A DNA stretch of 64,000 nucleotides from Fusobacterium mortiferum ATCC 9817 (GTDB lineage: Bacteria > Fusobacteriota > Fusobacteriia > Fusobacteriales > Fusobacteriaceae): NCBI RefSeq assembly GCF_000158195.2, contig NZ_GL987987.1:1-64000 (forward strand). The letters run 5' to 3'. A program made the translations under genes and the position numbers. Below are positions 8,994-21,900 of this stretch, in pieces. The stretch's first letter is position 1. Each line of letters opens with the position of its first letter. A model generated the notes under the pieces. That model saw nothing but the letters and a program-made list of their open reading frames with translations. It was not told the origin of the DNA and did not search any database.

Positions 8994-9701
8994 ATGTATA
9001 AAGTTTTCTCAAAATTATATGACAAATTTATGGAGTTTTCTGACTATGGAGCTTGGGAAAAGCAGGTAGAAGAGTTAATAAAAGAGGGACAACCTAATGG
9101 AAAAACTCTTTTAGACATAGGATGTGGAACAGGAGAATTACTTCTAAGAATGACAAAGAACTATCAATGTGATGGTATGGATTTGTCAGAAGAGATGTTA
9201 AAAATAGCTCAAAGAAAATTAAAACATAGAGAAGTCAGACTTTTCTTAGGAGATATGGTTGAATTTGATACTGGATATAAATATGATATTATGGTTTCAT
9301 TATTTGATACTGTAAATCATATGGTATCAGTAGAAGAGTTAGAAAGTCACTTAGAGAGTGTGCTTAACTCTTTAAATAATGGAGGAGTTTATATTTTTGA
9401 TATAGTGGATAGAGAGTTTATGGATACAATGTTTCCTGGGGGACTTTTTGTAGATAATAGAAAAGATATAACTTGTATTTGGGAACATGAGATAGAAGAA
9501 GGAATAGATTATATAGATGCTACATATTTCTTAAAAAATTCTCGTGGAAGTTGGGATAAATTAACAGAATCATATTCTAAAAAAATCTTTACTCATAATG
9601 AGATAGAAGAAAGTGTAAAAAAAGTTGGATTAACTTTAGTTAAAAGAGTAATAAATGATAAAATAGCAGGAAAAAGATTTGTGTATTTATTGAAAAAATA
9701 A
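8994..9701 (+). CDS. Class I SAM-dependent methyltransferase
   Basis: A 235-aa Rossmann-fold methyltransferase. Motif I LLDIGCGTGEL (residues about 39-49) binds SAM, GMDLSEEML is the acidic loop after strand 2, and the LFDTVNHM region corresponds to motif IV. RBS AAGGAGA is 5 nt before the ATG. It lies 14 nt after glmM, so it is probably at the end of that operon. The substrate cannot be predicted; ubiquinone/menaquinone-type and small-molecule methyltransferases share these motifs. Confidence 0.85.
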   Translation: MYKVFSKLYDKFMEFSDYGAWEKQVEELIKEGQPNGKTLLDIGCGTGELLLRMTKNYQCDGMDLSEEMLKIAQRKLKHREVRLFLGDMVEFDTGYKYDIMVSLFDTVNHMVSVEELESHLESVLNSLNNGGVYIFDIVDREFMDTMFPGGLFVDNRKDITCIWEHEIEEGIDYIDATYFLKNSRGSWDKLTESYSKKIFTHNEIEESVKKVGLTLVKRVINDKIAGKRFVYLLKK

Positions 9702-9753
9702 GTGATATTTATAACATTATAAAAAAGAATTTTAATAAAAAATCATAATAAGT

Positions 9754-9782
9754 TTGACTATTTTTGTTTTATATTATAAAAT
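9754..9782 (+). promoter_or_regulatory. Promoter of the ATP synthase operon
   Basis: TTGACT (9754-9759), 17-bp spacer, TAAAAT (9777-9782), 26 bp before the first small gene of the atp operon. No other good promoter is evident before atpB, so it probably drives the whole cluster. Confidence 0.65.
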
Positions 9783-9807
9783 TATATAGTGGAGCAAGTG
9801 AGAGTAT

Positions 9808-10026
9808 ATGAAATTTGTTAAATGGATCACGAAAGATATTATACATGCGTTATCTTTATTAAGTTATTTAGGTTTTTTAATAGTAGGAAATATACTCTTA
9901 TATATTGGAATCTATAAATTAATAGAAAAGTATTTTTTTAAGAGTACAATATTATTTATAGTTTTAGTCATAATAGGAGTTATAAGTGGATTTTATAATG
10001 CCTATGTAGCAATAATGAGAAAATAA
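9808..10026 (+). CDS. AtpZ/AtpI-like small membrane protein
   Basis: A 72-aa protein with two TM helices (about residues 14-37 and 46-66) and a C-terminal GFYNAYVAIMRK, like the AtpZ-type proteins encoded at the head of atp operons (ATPase assembly or Mg2+/Ca2+ handling factors). Position directly upstream of an AtpI-like gene and atpB is the main support. The family is short and divergent, so the call rests partly on context. Confidence 0.7.
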   Translation: MKFVKWITKDIIHALSLLSYLGFLIVGNILLYIGIYKLIEKYFFKSTILFIVLVIIGVISGFYNAYVAIMRK

Positions 10027-10035
10027 GGAGATTAA

Positions 10036-10413
10036 GTGGATAAAATAAAAAGTTTATTTAAAAGAACTGGAATAACAGCTTTGATAATATTGATTTATGG
10101 AATAATTATTGGAAGCAAAGAGGTATATTTTGGAATGTTTTCTGGAGCTTTGGTATCCATCTTAGGACTTTATTTGTTATGCTTAGATGTAAAAAAGATA
10201 ATAGCAACACAACAAGGTTCATATAAAAGAGGTATCTTAGGATATCTTCAAAGATATGCTCTATATGGTGTTTATTTAGGAGTGATGGCAAAATTTTTTG
10301 GGCTGTCAATGATAATATGTTCGGGACTAGGGCTTCTAAATGTAAAAGCAAATATTTTACTTATGGCTCTTTCTGATAAAGTTATTAAAATAAGGGATAA
10401 AAACCTAAAATAA
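10036..10413 (+). CDS. atpI: ATP synthase subunit I (AtpI-like)
   Basis: A 125-aa hydrophobic protein with four predicted TM segments. The start is GTG at 10036, with GGAG 6 nt upstream (10027-10030); no internal ATG is better placed. Family AtpI proteins help assemble the c-ring, and AtpI of the related Propionigenium/Ilyobacter type is known to be needed for Na+-type c-ring assembly. It lies between the small AtpZ-like gene and atpB, with a strong AAGGAGG site before atpB. Confidence 0.78.
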   Translation: MDKIKSLFKRTGITALIILIYGIIIGSKEVYFGMFSGALVSILGLYLLCLDVKKIIATQQGSYKRGILGYLQRYALYGVYLGVMAKFFGLSMIICSGLGLLNVKANILLMALSDKVIKIRDKNLK

Positions 10414-10440
10414 TATTAAGAAAGGAGGGTTTGATAATCA

Positions 10441-11611
<1,171 letters not shown>

Positions 11612-11615
11612 TCCT

Positions 11616-11644
11616 ATAATCAGTCACAAAAAATAACTGATTAT
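11616..11644 (+). promoter_or_regulatory. Intercistronic hairpin between atpE and atpF
   Basis: Perfect 9-bp inverted repeat ATAATCAGT / ACTGATTAT (11616-11624 / 11636-11644) with an 11-nt loop, directly after the atpE stop and without a T tail. It is not a terminator. It may stabilise the atpE segment of the message, since subunit c is needed in many copies per complex; that role is inference. Confidence 0.5.
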
Positions 11645-11667
11645 CATCTGGAAAGGAGGTAGAAAAT

Positions 11668-12174
11668 TTGGCGACAACTATAATGCCAGTAGTATCAGTA
11701 GATATTAATATGTTCTGGCAGATAATAAACTTTTTTATACTTGTATTTGTGTTTAACAAGTATTTCAAAAAACCTTTAGGTAAAATGTTAGACAGTAGAA
11801 AAGAAAAGATAACTAGCGATTTAAGAGAAGCTGATGAAAATAAAAAAGCAGCTATAAAACTTCAAAAAGAATCTGAAGAAATTTTAAGAAAAGCTAAAAT
11901 TGAAGCTAATGAAATTCTTAAAACTGCTGAGAAAAAAGCAGATGAGAGAAGAGAAAGTATCTTAAATGAGGCTAAAACTCAAAGAGAAAAAATTATAAAA
12001 ACTGCAGAAATGGAAGCTCTTAAAATGAAAACAGATGCTAAGGAGATATTACAAGAGGAAGTTAAAGTTCTTGCAGTTAAATTAGCTGAAAAACTTATTG
12101 AAGAGAGAATAAATCCAAAAATCGAGTCTACCTTAATAGATGAGTTTATAGAAGGGGTAGGGGAAGAAAAATGA
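11668..12174 (+). CDS. atpF: F0F1 ATP synthase subunit b
   Basis: A 168-aa peripheral-stalk subunit: one N-terminal TM helix (about residues 12-30, FWQIINFFILVFVF) followed by a long charged coiled coil rich in Lys, Glu and Ala, then a C-terminal segment that binds delta. The start is TTG at 11668, chosen because AAGGAGGT (11653-11660) is 7 nt upstream; the next ATG is at codon 6 and would be badly spaced. The stop overlaps the atpH start by 4 nt (ATGA). Confidence 0.93.
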   Translation: MATTIMPVVSVDINMFWQIINFFILVFVFNKYFKKPLGKMLDSRKEKITSDLREADENKKAAIKLQKESEEILRKAKIEANEILKTAEKKADERRESILNEAKTQREKIIKTAEMEALKMKTDAKEILQEEVKVLAVKLAEKLIEERINPKIESTLIDEFIEGVGEEK

Positions 12175-12695
12175 TAGCTAACCAAGTAGGAAGAAGATAT
12201 GCAGAGGCTATCTATGAAATCGCAGTTTCTAGTGATAAAGTAAAAGAGATATATGAAGCTTTAAATCAAATGATGGAGCTTTATAAAAATGATAATGAAT
12301 TTAAAACTTTTATCACTCATCCATTAATTGAATTAGATGAGAAGAAAAGAGTTTTAAAAGAGATGTTTAAAAATTCTGATGAGACAATAGAAAATATAAT
12401 TTTCTATATCTTAGATAAAAAAAGAATGGAAAACATAAGAAATATAACAGCTGAGTATCTAAAAATTTATTATGAAAAAAATCAGATAGTAGATGTAGAG
12501 GCTACTTTTGCTGTTGAGCCTAGTGAAGCTCAAAAAACTAAGTTAATAGCAAACTTAGAAAAGAAAACTGGTAAAAAAGTTAAACTGGCTATAAAAGTTG
12601 ATAAGAGCATCTTAGGAGGAGGTATTATCAGGATAGGTGATACTGTAATAGATGGTTCTATACGTAAAGAGCTAGAAAATATAAAGAAAAGATAA
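12171..12695 (+). CDS. atpH: F0F1 ATP synthase subunit delta
   Basis: A 174-aa subunit (OSCP homologue) that links F1 to the b stalk. The N-terminal GRRYAEAIYEIAV and the C-terminal KVDKSILGGGIIRIGDTVID are the two family hallmarks. It overlaps atpF by 4 nt, so its translation is probably coupled. Confidence 0.95.
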   Translation: MIANQVGRRYAEAIYEIAVSSDKVKEIYEALNQMMELYKNDNEFKTFITHPLIELDEKKRVLKEMFKNSDETIENIIFYILDKKRMENIRNITAEYLKIYYEKNQIVDVEATFAVEPSEAQKTKLIANLEKKTGKKVKLAIKVDKSILGGGIIRIGDTVIDGSIRKELENIKKR

Positions 12696-12722
12696 TGATT
12701 TGTAACAGGAGGTGTAAATCAG

Positions 12723-14225
12723 TTGAACATTAGACCAGAAGAGATTAGCAGCATAATTAAAAATGAGATTGAGAACTATAAAAAAAGTCTTGATATAAAA
12801 ACTTCAGGTTCAGTATTAGAAGTAGGAGACGGTATTGCAAGAATCTATGGACTTAGTAGTGCAATGTCTGGAGAGCTTCTAGAATTTCCACATGGAGTAA
12901 TGGGAATGGCACTAAACCTAGAAGAAGATAACGTTGGAGCCGTTATTCTAGGAGACTTCTCCCTAATTAAAGAAGGAGATGAAGTTAAAGCTACTGGAAG
13001 AGTTGTTTCAGTTCCAGCAGGGGAAGCTATGTTAGGAAGAGTAGTTAATGCCCTTGGAGAACCAATTGATGGAAAAGGTGAGATTAAACCTGAAAAATAC
13101 ATGGAGATAGAGAGAAAAGCGTCAGGAATCATCTCTAGAAAACCTGTATCAGAACCACTACAAACAGGTATTAAATCTATAGATGGAATGGTACCTATTG
13201 GAAGAGGACAAAGGGAATTAATCATCGGAGATAGACAAACAGGAAAGACTGCTATAGCTATTGATGCTATTATCAACCAAAAAGGAACAGGGGTAAAGTG
13301 TATCTATGTTGCTATTGGACAAAAAAGATCAACTGTAGCACAAATATATAAAAAGCTTGAGGATGCAGGAGCTATGGAGTACACTACTATCGTTGCTGCA
13401 ACAGCATCAGAAGCTGCACCATTACAATATATGGCACCATACTCAGGAGTAGCTATGGGAGAGTACTTCATGGATAAAGGTGAGCATGTATTAATAATAT
13501 ATGATGATCTTTCTAAACATGCAGTAGCTTATAGAGAGATGTCATTATTACTTAAAAGACCACCTGGAAGAGAAGCTTATCCAGGAGACGTATTCTACTT
13601 ACACTCAAGATTACTTGAAAGAGCAGCTAAATTATCTGATAAATTAGGTGGAGGTTCAATAACAGCTCTACCAATAATTGAAACACAAGCTGGAGACGTA
13701 TCTGCATACATCCCAACAAACGTAATTTCAATTACAGATGGACAAATATTCCTAGATTCTCAATTATTTAACTCTGGATTCAGACCGGCTATCAATGCAG
13801 GTATTTCAGTTTCAAGGGTTGGAGGATCAGCTCAAATAAAAGCTATGAAACAAGTTGCTGCTAAAGTAAAACTTGAATTAGCACAATACAATGAATTATT
13901 AACATTTGCTCAATTTGGTTCTGACCTAGATAAAGCTACAAAAGCTCAACTAGAAAGAGGACACAGAATCATGGAAGTATTAAAGCAATCTCAATACAAA
14001 CCATATGCTGTTGAAGAGCAAGTAGTATCATTCTTTGCATTAATTAATGGATACTTAGATTCTATTGAATTAGATAAAGTAAGAAGATTTGAAGCAGAAT
14101 TAATAACTGAATTAAAAAATACAACTAATATTCTTGATGAAATTAGAGAGAAAAAAGCTCTTGATAAAGATATTGAAGCTAAATTAGGAGATGCTATTAA
14201 CGCATTTAAAAAGAATTTTAACTAG
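12723..14225 (+). CDS. atpA: F0F1 ATP synthase subunit alpha
   Basis: A 500-aa subunit with the non-catalytic nucleotide sites of F1. P-loop GDRQTGKT is at residues 169-176, and the family segment [17 protein letters not shown] lies near residues 358-374. The start is TTG at 12723, 9 nt after AGGAGGT (12707-12713), giving the usual N-terminus [11 protein letters not shown]. Length is standard for the family. Confidence 0.97.
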   Translation: MNIRPEEISSIIKNEIENYKKSLDIKTSGSVLEVGDGIARIYGLSSAMSGELLEFPHGVMGMALNLEEDNVGAVILGDFSLIKEGDEVKATGRVVSVPAGEAMLGRVVNALGEPIDGKGEIKPEKYMEIERKASGIISRKPVSEPLQTGIKSIDGMVPIGRGQRELIIGDRQTGKTAIAIDAIINQKGTGVKCIYVAIGQKRSTVAQIYKKLEDAGAMEYTTIVAATASEAAPLQYMAPYSGVAMGEYFMDKGEHVLIIYDDLSKHAVAYREMSLLLKRPPGREAYPGDVFYLHSRLLERAAKLSDKLGGGSITALPIIETQAGDVSAYIPTNVISITDGQIFLDSQLFNSGFRPAINAGISVSRVGGSAQIKAMKQVAAKVKLELAQYNELLTFAQFGSDLDKATKAQLERGHRIMEVLKQSQYKPYAVEEQVVSFFALINGYLDSIELDKVRRFEAELITELKNTTNILDEIREKKALDKDIEAKLGDAINAFKKNFN

Positions 14226-14239
14226 GAAGAGGTGGGAGA

Positions 14240-15091
14240 ATGGCTGGAGCTAAAGAGATAAAAAATAGAATAAAAAGTGTTCAGTCTACTCACCAAATTA
14301 CTAAAGCCATGGAAATTGTTTCTACTACTAAGTTTAAAAGATTTTCAGCTCTAGTTGTAAAGTCTAGACCATTTGCTGAGAGTATTCAAACTATACTTTC
14401 AAATATAGCGGCTGGAATAAAAAGTGAAAGACATCCTCTTTTTGATGGAAGAGATGAAGTTAAAAAAATTGGTGTCATAGTTATGACTTCTGATACAGGA
14501 CTTTGTGGAAGTTTTAACCATGCAACATTAAAAGAGTTAGAAAAAATTAGAAAAGCTAATAGTGGAAAAGAGGTTTCAGTAATTGCTATCGGAAAGAAAG
14601 CAAGAGATTACTGCACTAAGAGAAATTATGATTTAAAAGCAAGTTATGTACAACTTGTACCTGAAACTATGGGTAAAAAAGCTCAAGAAATCAGTGAGAA
14701 TATTGTAGATTACTATTATGAAAATATTTTTGATGAGGTATATGTAATTTATAATAAATTCATATCAGCTCTTAGAAGTGATTTAACAGTTAAAAAACTT
14801 ATTCCAATAGAAAGAGTAGAGGCTAAAGAAAATACTTCGTATATTTTTGAACCAGATGCAGAAACAATTTTATCTGCTCTTCTTCCAAAATATTTAAATG
14901 TTGAGATTTATCAAGCTCTATTAAATAATGCTGCAAGTGAGCATTCAGCTAGAAAGAATTCTATGAAGAATGCAACTGAAAATGCAGAAGAGATGATGAC
15001 AATGCTTAACTTGAAGTACAATAGAGAAAGACAAGCTGCAATCACTCAAGAAATCACAGAGATTGTTGGTGGAGCAGCAGCTTTAAATTAA
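14240..15091 (+). CDS. atpG: F0F1 ATP synthase subunit gamma
   Basis: A 283-aa central-shaft subunit. It begins with [20 protein letters not shown] and ends with the conserved coiled-coil segment [20 protein letters not shown]. The middle contains [12 protein letters not shown], which is family-specific. RBS AGGTGGGAG lies just before the ATG; the gene starts 14 nt after atpA. Confidence 0.96.
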   Translation: MAGAKEIKNRIKSVQSTHQITKAMEIVSTTKFKRFSALVVKSRPFAESIQTILSNIAAGIKSERHPLFDGRDEVKKIGVIVMTSDTGLCGSFNHATLKELEKIRKANSGKEVSVIAIGKKARDYCTKRNYDLKASYVQLVPETMGKKAQEISENIVDYYYENIFDEVYVIYNKFISALRSDLTVKKLIPIERVEAKENTSYIFEPDAETILSALLPKYLNVEIYQALLNNAASEHSARKNSMKNATENAEEMMTMLNLKYNRERQAAITQEITEIVGGAAALN

Positions 15092-15094
15092 TGA

Positions 15095-16510
<1,416 letters not shown>

Positions 16511-16512
16511 TT

Positions 16513-16917
16513 ATGGCTACATTTAAAATAAAAGTTGTAACTTATGAGGAGAAAGTTCTTGAGCAAGAAGCTGAGTTTGTTCTTGTAAGAACAACAGAGG
16601 GAGATATGGGAATACTCCCAAATCACTCTCCATTTATAGCTGGATTAAGTACAGGAGAAATGAAGATAAGACTTAATGGAAAAGAAGAGAAATACTTTGT
16701 TTCAGAAGGATTATTAGAAATTTCTAATAACGTAGTAACTATTATAGCTACTGAAGCTATTCCAGCTGATCAGCTTGATGTAGAGAGAGCTAAAAAAGAG
16801 GTAGAAGAGTTAAAAGCTAAACTTGCTAAAATGCAAGAAGATAAAGATATTCTTTTAACTCAAAAAAATCTACACAAGGCTTTAATGAAAGTACAAGTTG
16901 CAGAAAAATTATTATAA
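16513..16917 (+). CDS. atpC: F0F1 ATP synthase subunit epsilon
   Basis: A 134-aa regulatory subunit: N-terminal beta-sandwich with GDMGILPNHSPFIAGLSTGEM (residues about 34-54) and a C-terminal helical hairpin that can inhibit ATP hydrolysis. It is the last gene of the operon, 2 nt after atpD and before a terminator. Confidence 0.95.
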   Translation: MATFKIKVVTYEEKVLEQEAEFVLVRTTEGDMGILPNHSPFIAGLSTGEMKIRLNGKEEKYFVSEGLLEISNNVVTIIATEAIPADQLDVERAKKEVEELKAKLAKMQEDKDILLTQKNLHKALMKVQVAEKLL

Positions 16918-16925
16918 AAATAATT

Positions 16926-16950
16926 AAGCAGTCTAAATGGCTGCTTTTTT
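16926..16950 (+). terminator. Intrinsic terminator of the ATP synthase operon
   Basis: AAGCAG / CTGCTT hairpin (16926-16931 / 16941-16946) running into a T-rich tract, 8 nt after the atpC stop. Confidence 0.85.
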
Positions 16951-17015
16951 ATTTATTTTATATAAAAAAAGGAGTATAATAAAATTAAGAGATTGTATAA
17001 ATAGGTGAGATAAAT

Positions 17016-18380
17016 ATGGAGAATAAAAATGATTTTTCACAAGGAAATATTTATAAACATATAATGGGACTTGCTATTCCAATGACAATAGCTCAAATGG
17101 TACAAGTACTTTATAATATAGTTGATAGAATATATATTGGTCATCTTCAAGGTAGTTCTTCATTAGCACTTACAGGATTAGGATTAACCTTTCCTATTGT
17201 AACTATTGTAGCAGCATTTACAAATTTGTTTGGAATGGGAGGAGCACCGCTTTGTTCAATTGCAAGAGGAAAAAATGATATGGAGAGAGCAGAAGTTATA
17301 ATGGGAAATACTTTTATCTTATTGATAATAAGTAGTTTTATTTTAATGCTTTCATCGTATATATTCATGAAACCTCTTCTTTATATATTTGGTGCTAGTG
17401 ATATAACTTATCCTTATGCTGCAGAATATTTAAAAATATATTTATTAGGGACACCATTTATAATGTTAGGAACAGGAATGAATGGTTTTATTAATTCTCA
17501 AGGTTTTGGAAAAATTGGGATGATGACAATACTTTTAGGTGCAATTATAAATATCATATTAGATCCTATATTTATATTTTATTTTAATTTGGGGATATCA
17601 GGAGCTGCAATAGCTACGATAATTTCACAGCTATTATCAGTAATTTGGGTAATGAAATTTTTATTAGGAGATAAGACAATATTAAAGTTAAATAAAAAAA
17701 GTATGAAATTAGAGAGCGAATTGAGTAAAAATATAATGGGCTTAGGATTAGCTGGATTTGTAATGTCTGCTACAAATGGAGCTGTTCAAATTGCTTGTAA
17801 TGCTACACTAAAAGGTCAGGGTGGCGATGTATATATTGGAATAATGACTGTATTAAGCTCAATAAGAGATGTAATAATGTTACCAATTCATGGAGTAACA
17901 ACTGGAGCACAGCCAGTTTTAGGGTATAATTATGGGGCTAAAAAATATGATAGAATAAAAAAAGGAATATTTTTTATTACTGTTGTAACAGTTATATATA
18001 TGTTAATAGCTTGGATAGTTGTATTTATATTTCCAGAAAATTTTATAAAGGTATTTAGTTCAGATAATGAGCTATTAGTAAAGGGTATACCTGCTATGAA
18101 TATTTATTACTTTGGATTTTTTATGATGGCTTTTCAAGTAGCAGGGCAATCAATATTTGTAGCATTAGGACAATCTAAACAGGCTGTATTTTTTTCACTC
18201 TTTAGAAAAATAATAGTAGTAGTACCATTAACTTTATTTTTACCATATGTAGCAAATTTAGGAGTTAAGGGAGTATTTTTAGCTGAACCAATTTCTAATT
18301 TTGTAGGAGGAACAGCTTGTTATATAGCTATGTTGATGACTATAAGAAAAATATTAAAAGATGAGAGGGAAAAGATATGA
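17016..18380 (+). CDS. MATE family multidrug/toxin efflux transporter
   Basis: A 454-aa inner-membrane antiporter with about 12 TM segments in two homologous halves. The N-terminal IPMTIAQMVQVLYNIVDRIYIG and the middle HGVTTGAQPVLGYNYGAKKYDR are MATE-specific. Family members export cationic drugs or other compounds with Na+ or H+; a Na+ gradient would fit this organism. The stop overlaps the next start (ATGA). A TATAAT at 16975-16980 is a probable -10, though no good -35 is seen. Confidence 0.9.
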   Translation: MENKNDFSQGNIYKHIMGLAIPMTIAQMVQVLYNIVDRIYIGHLQGSSSLALTGLGLTFPIVTIVAAFTNLFGMGGAPLCSIARGKNDMERAEVIMGNTFILLIISSFILMLSSYIFMKPLLYIFGASDITYPYAAEYLKIYLLGTPFIMLGTGMNGFINSQGFGKIGMMTILLGAIINIILDPIFIFYFNLGISGAAIATIISQLLSVIWVMKFLLGDKTILKLNKKSMKLESELSKNIMGLGLAGFVMSATNGAVQIACNATLKGQGGDVYIGIMTVLSSIRDVIMLPIHGVTTGAQPVLGYNYGAKKYDRIKKGIFFITVVTVIYMLIAWIVVFIFPENFIKVFSSDNELLVKGIPAMNIYYFGFFMMAFQVAGQSIFVALGQSKQAVFFSLFRKIIVVVPLTLFLPYVANLGVKGVFLAEPISNFVGGTACYIAMLMTIRKILKDEREKI

Positions 18381-18853
18381 ATATAATGATAAGAGAGGGA
18401 AAGGTAGAAGATTTAAAAGAGATGAACTCATTATTTGAAGATTTAGATAAACATCATAGGGTAAACTTACCAAATATTTTTAAAAAAGGGAATATAGAGG
18501 GAAGAACTTTAGAACATATAGAAAATATGTGTAAAGATAAAAATAGTAAGATATTTGTAGCAGAGAGTGAAGGTAAATTATTAGGATTAGCTGAAGTGAT
18601 AAAAAAGAAAAATGTTCCTTACCCTTTGAAAATAGATAGGGAATGGATAGTTTTAGATACTATAATAGTCAAAGAAGAATATAGAGGAATGGGAATAGGA
18701 AATATGTTATTTGATACTATCTTAGACTGGACTAAAGAAAAAGGAATTAATAGAATAGAAGTAAATGTATATGAATTTAATAAAAGTGCAATATCATTTT
18801 ATAAAGGATTAGGATTTGAAAATTTTAGTAGAATTATGTATTTAGAGATATAA
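18377..18853 (+). CDS. GNAT family N-acetyltransferase
   Basis: A 158-aa protein with acetyl-CoA-binding motif EYRGMGIGNMLFDTIL (about residues 99-114) and the C-terminal NKSAISFYKGLGFENFSRIM, typical of GNAT enzymes. It overlaps the MATE gene by 4 nt, so the two are coupled; a joint role in drug detoxification is possible but only inferred from position. Confidence 0.85.
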   Translation: MNIMIREGKVEDLKEMNSLFEDLDKHHRVNLPNIFKKGNIEGRTLEHIENMCKDKNSKIFVAESEGKLLGLAEVIKKKNVPYPLKIDREWIVLDTIIVKEEYRGMGIGNMLFDTILDWTKEKGINRIEVNVYEFNKSAISFYKGLGFENFSRIMYLEI

Positions 18854-18863
18854 AAAATTAAAG

Positions 18864-18907
18864 GAAAATATATTTAGATTGCTTTCTAAATATATTTTCT
18901 TTTTTTA
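18864..18907 (+). terminator. Intrinsic terminator after MATE-GNAT
   Basis: Long AT-rich hairpin, GAAAATATATTTAGA paired with TCTAAATATATTTTC (18864-18878 / 18885-18899), followed by a run of T. Confidence 0.85.
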
Positions 18908-18927
18908 TTAGATGAAAATAAGAAGTA

Positions 18928-18954
18928 TTGAAAAATGAGGTTTTATGGTATAAT
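18928..18954 (+). promoter_or_regulatory. Extended -10 promoter of dnaE
   Basis: Consensus -10 TATAAT (18949-18954) with extended TG at 18946-18947; a TTGAAA (18928-18933) lies 15 bp upstream. It is 24 nt before the dnaE start, whose RBS is AAAGGAGG. Confidence 0.7.
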
Positions 18955-18978
18955 TAAAAGAAAAAAGGAGGAAAAAAT

Positions 18979-21900
18979 ATGATAAAGAATTTTGTACATC
19001 TACATTTACATACTGAATATAGCCTCCTTGATGGAGTAGGAAAGATAGATGATTATTTAGGTAGAGCCAAAGAGTTAGGAATGCAAGCTATAGCAATTAC
19101 TGACCATGGAAATCTTTTTGGAGCCTTAGAATTTTATAAAAAGGCAAGAAAAAAAGGGATAAAGCCAATAATAGGAATGGAAGCCTATGTTTGTGAAAGG
19201 GGAATGGAAGATAAAGAAGGAAGAAACTTTCATCTAATCCTTTTGGCAAGAGATAATGAAGGGTATAGAAATCTTTTAAAGATAAGTTCAGAGAGTTTTA
19301 TAAGAGGATTTTATTATAAACCAAGAGTAGATAAAAATTTTTTAAAAGAACATAGTGAAGGGTTAATAGCTCTTTCAGCTTGTATGCAGGGAGAGATATC
19401 TAGAAGAATTTTAGATATGGAAAGTGAAGATAAAATATCTAGTGCAATAGATGAGTATGTAGATATTTTTGGAAAAGAGAATTTCTTCATAGAAGTACAA
19501 GCAAATGGAATAAAAGAGCAATTTGAATTAAATGAAAAACTTTATGAAATAGCTAAGCAAAATAATTTAAAATTGGTAGCTACTAATGATACTCATTATG
19601 TAAATGAGGGAGAGCACACACTTCAAGATATTTTAATTTGTGTGCAAACAGGAGCTAAACTTTCTGATGAAAAGAGAATGAGAATAGAAACTGAAGAGCT
19701 ATTTTTAAAAAGTAGAGAGCAAGTATTAGGACAGCTTGGAGAGAAATATCTAGAGGCAGTAGATAATACTATTATTATAGCAGAGAGATGTAATGTAGAT
19801 ATAGAGTTTGGACATTTCAAATTTCCAGATTATAAGATACCTACTTGTGTAAAAACTATTGAAGCTTTTTTAAGAAAGTTAGTGTATTTAGGATTATCTA
19901 AAAGGTATCCTCATGGTCTTACTAAAAGTATAGTAGAAAGAGTGGAGTATGAGCTTGGAATAATAGAGAAGATGGGATATGCTGGATACTTTGTAGTAGT
20001 ATGGGATTTTATAGATTTTGCCAGAAGAAAAAATATTCCAATAGGACCAGGAAGAGGTTCTGCTGCTGGAAGTTTGATAGCTTATGCATTGGGAATAACT
20101 CAACTAGACCCATTAAAATATAATCTAATTTTTGAAAGATTTTTAAATCCAGAGAGAATATCTATGCCAGATATAGATATAGATATTTGTCAAGAAAGAC
20201 GTCAAGAGGTAATAGATTATGTTATAGAAAAATATGGAGCTGATAAGGTAGCTCAGATCATTACCTTTGGAACCATGAAAGCTAGAGCAGCTATTCGTGA
20301 TGTAGGAAGAGTACTAAATACTCCACTTAGTAAAATAGATGCAGTGGCGAAATTAGTTCCTTTTAATGCTACTATAAAGCAGACTTTAGAGGGAGTAGAG
20401 GAGTTTAGAAAACAGTATTTAGAAGATAGAGAGATACAAAAAGTTATAGATATTTCAGCTAAGATAGAGAATAAAGTAAGGCATGCCTCTGTACATGCAG
20501 CAGGGATAGTAATTACTAAGGATCCACTTACTGATACAGTGCCACTTTATTGTGACACGAAAAATAAGGTAGTTTCTACTCAATATCAAATGAAAGAGTT
20601 AGAAGATTTAGGACTTTTAAAGATGGACTTTTTAGGGCTTAGAAATCTTACTAACTTACAAAGAACTATTGATTATATAAAAGAGGACTTAGGAGAAGAG
20701 ATTAGGCTAGAGGATATTCCACTAAATTCTAAAAAAGTATATGAATTGCTTTCTAGAGGGGATACATCTGGAGTATTCCAGATGGAGTCAGTGGGTATTA
20801 GAAAAATATTAGTAAAATTAAAACCTGATAAATTTGAAGATATCATTGCACTTTTAGCTCTATATAGACCTGGACCTCTTGGCTCTGGAATGGTAGATGA
20901 TTTCATCAATGGTAAGAATGGGATAACTGAGATAAAATATCCACATCCATCATTAGAGCAAACATTGAAGGAAACTTATGGAGTAATTCTATATCAAGAG
21001 CAAGTAATGAAGATAGCTAATATAATGGCTGGATACTCTTTAGGAGAAGCAGATTTATTAAGAAGAGCTATGGGAAAAAAGAATGTTCAAATAATGGAGG
21101 AGAATAGAGAAAAATTTATTACTCGTTCAATAGAAAATGGTTATAGTGAAGAGAAAGCACTAGAGATGTTTGAACTTATAGATAAATTTGCTGGATATGG
21201 ATTTAATAAATCTCACTCAGCAGCTTATGCCCTTATAGCTTATTGGACAGCTTATTTTAAAGCTCACTATATGAAACATTATTATGCAGCACTTATGACA
21301 TCAGAGATGGCACATATTGAAGATATAGCTTATTATGTAGATGATGCTAAAGTACATAATTTGAAATTACACCTTCCAGATGTCAATAGAGCTACTTCTA
21401 AATTTATTGTAGATAAAGATGGAATTGTATTTTCATTAGCAGCTATAAAAAATGTAGGAGAGGGAGTGTCTGAAAAGATACTTGAAGAGTATAATGAAAA
21501 TGGAGAGTATAAAAATTTAGAAGATTTCGTAGTGAGAACTAAAAAGTATGGACTTAATAAAAAAGCATTAGAGTCTTTGATTTTAGCTGGAGCTTTAGAT
21601 GGACTTCCTGGAAATAGAAGACAAAAATTTGAATCAGTAGATAAGATAATTGATTATGCTAATAGAAAATTAAAAGAAGATGATATACAGCAGATGAATC
21701 TTTTTGGTGAAGCTAAATCCTCTTTAGGAGTATTTACATTGCCTCAAGTAACAGAATACTCTTTAGATGAATTGTTATCTAAGGAGAAAGAGTATTTAGG
21801 ATTTTATTTTAGTGCACATCCATTAGATAGTTATAGAAGACTTATAAAAGTATTTAGATTATCTCCTATCAACGAAATAAAGGAAGAAAAGACTACGCAA

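Noticed and set aside
12845-13276. Long open frame antisense to atpA (143 codons)
   Set aside because: It lies wholly within a highly conserved gene, has no RBS, and its product is low-complexity Ser/Pro/Ile-rich, as expected from the complement of A/T-biased coding DNA.
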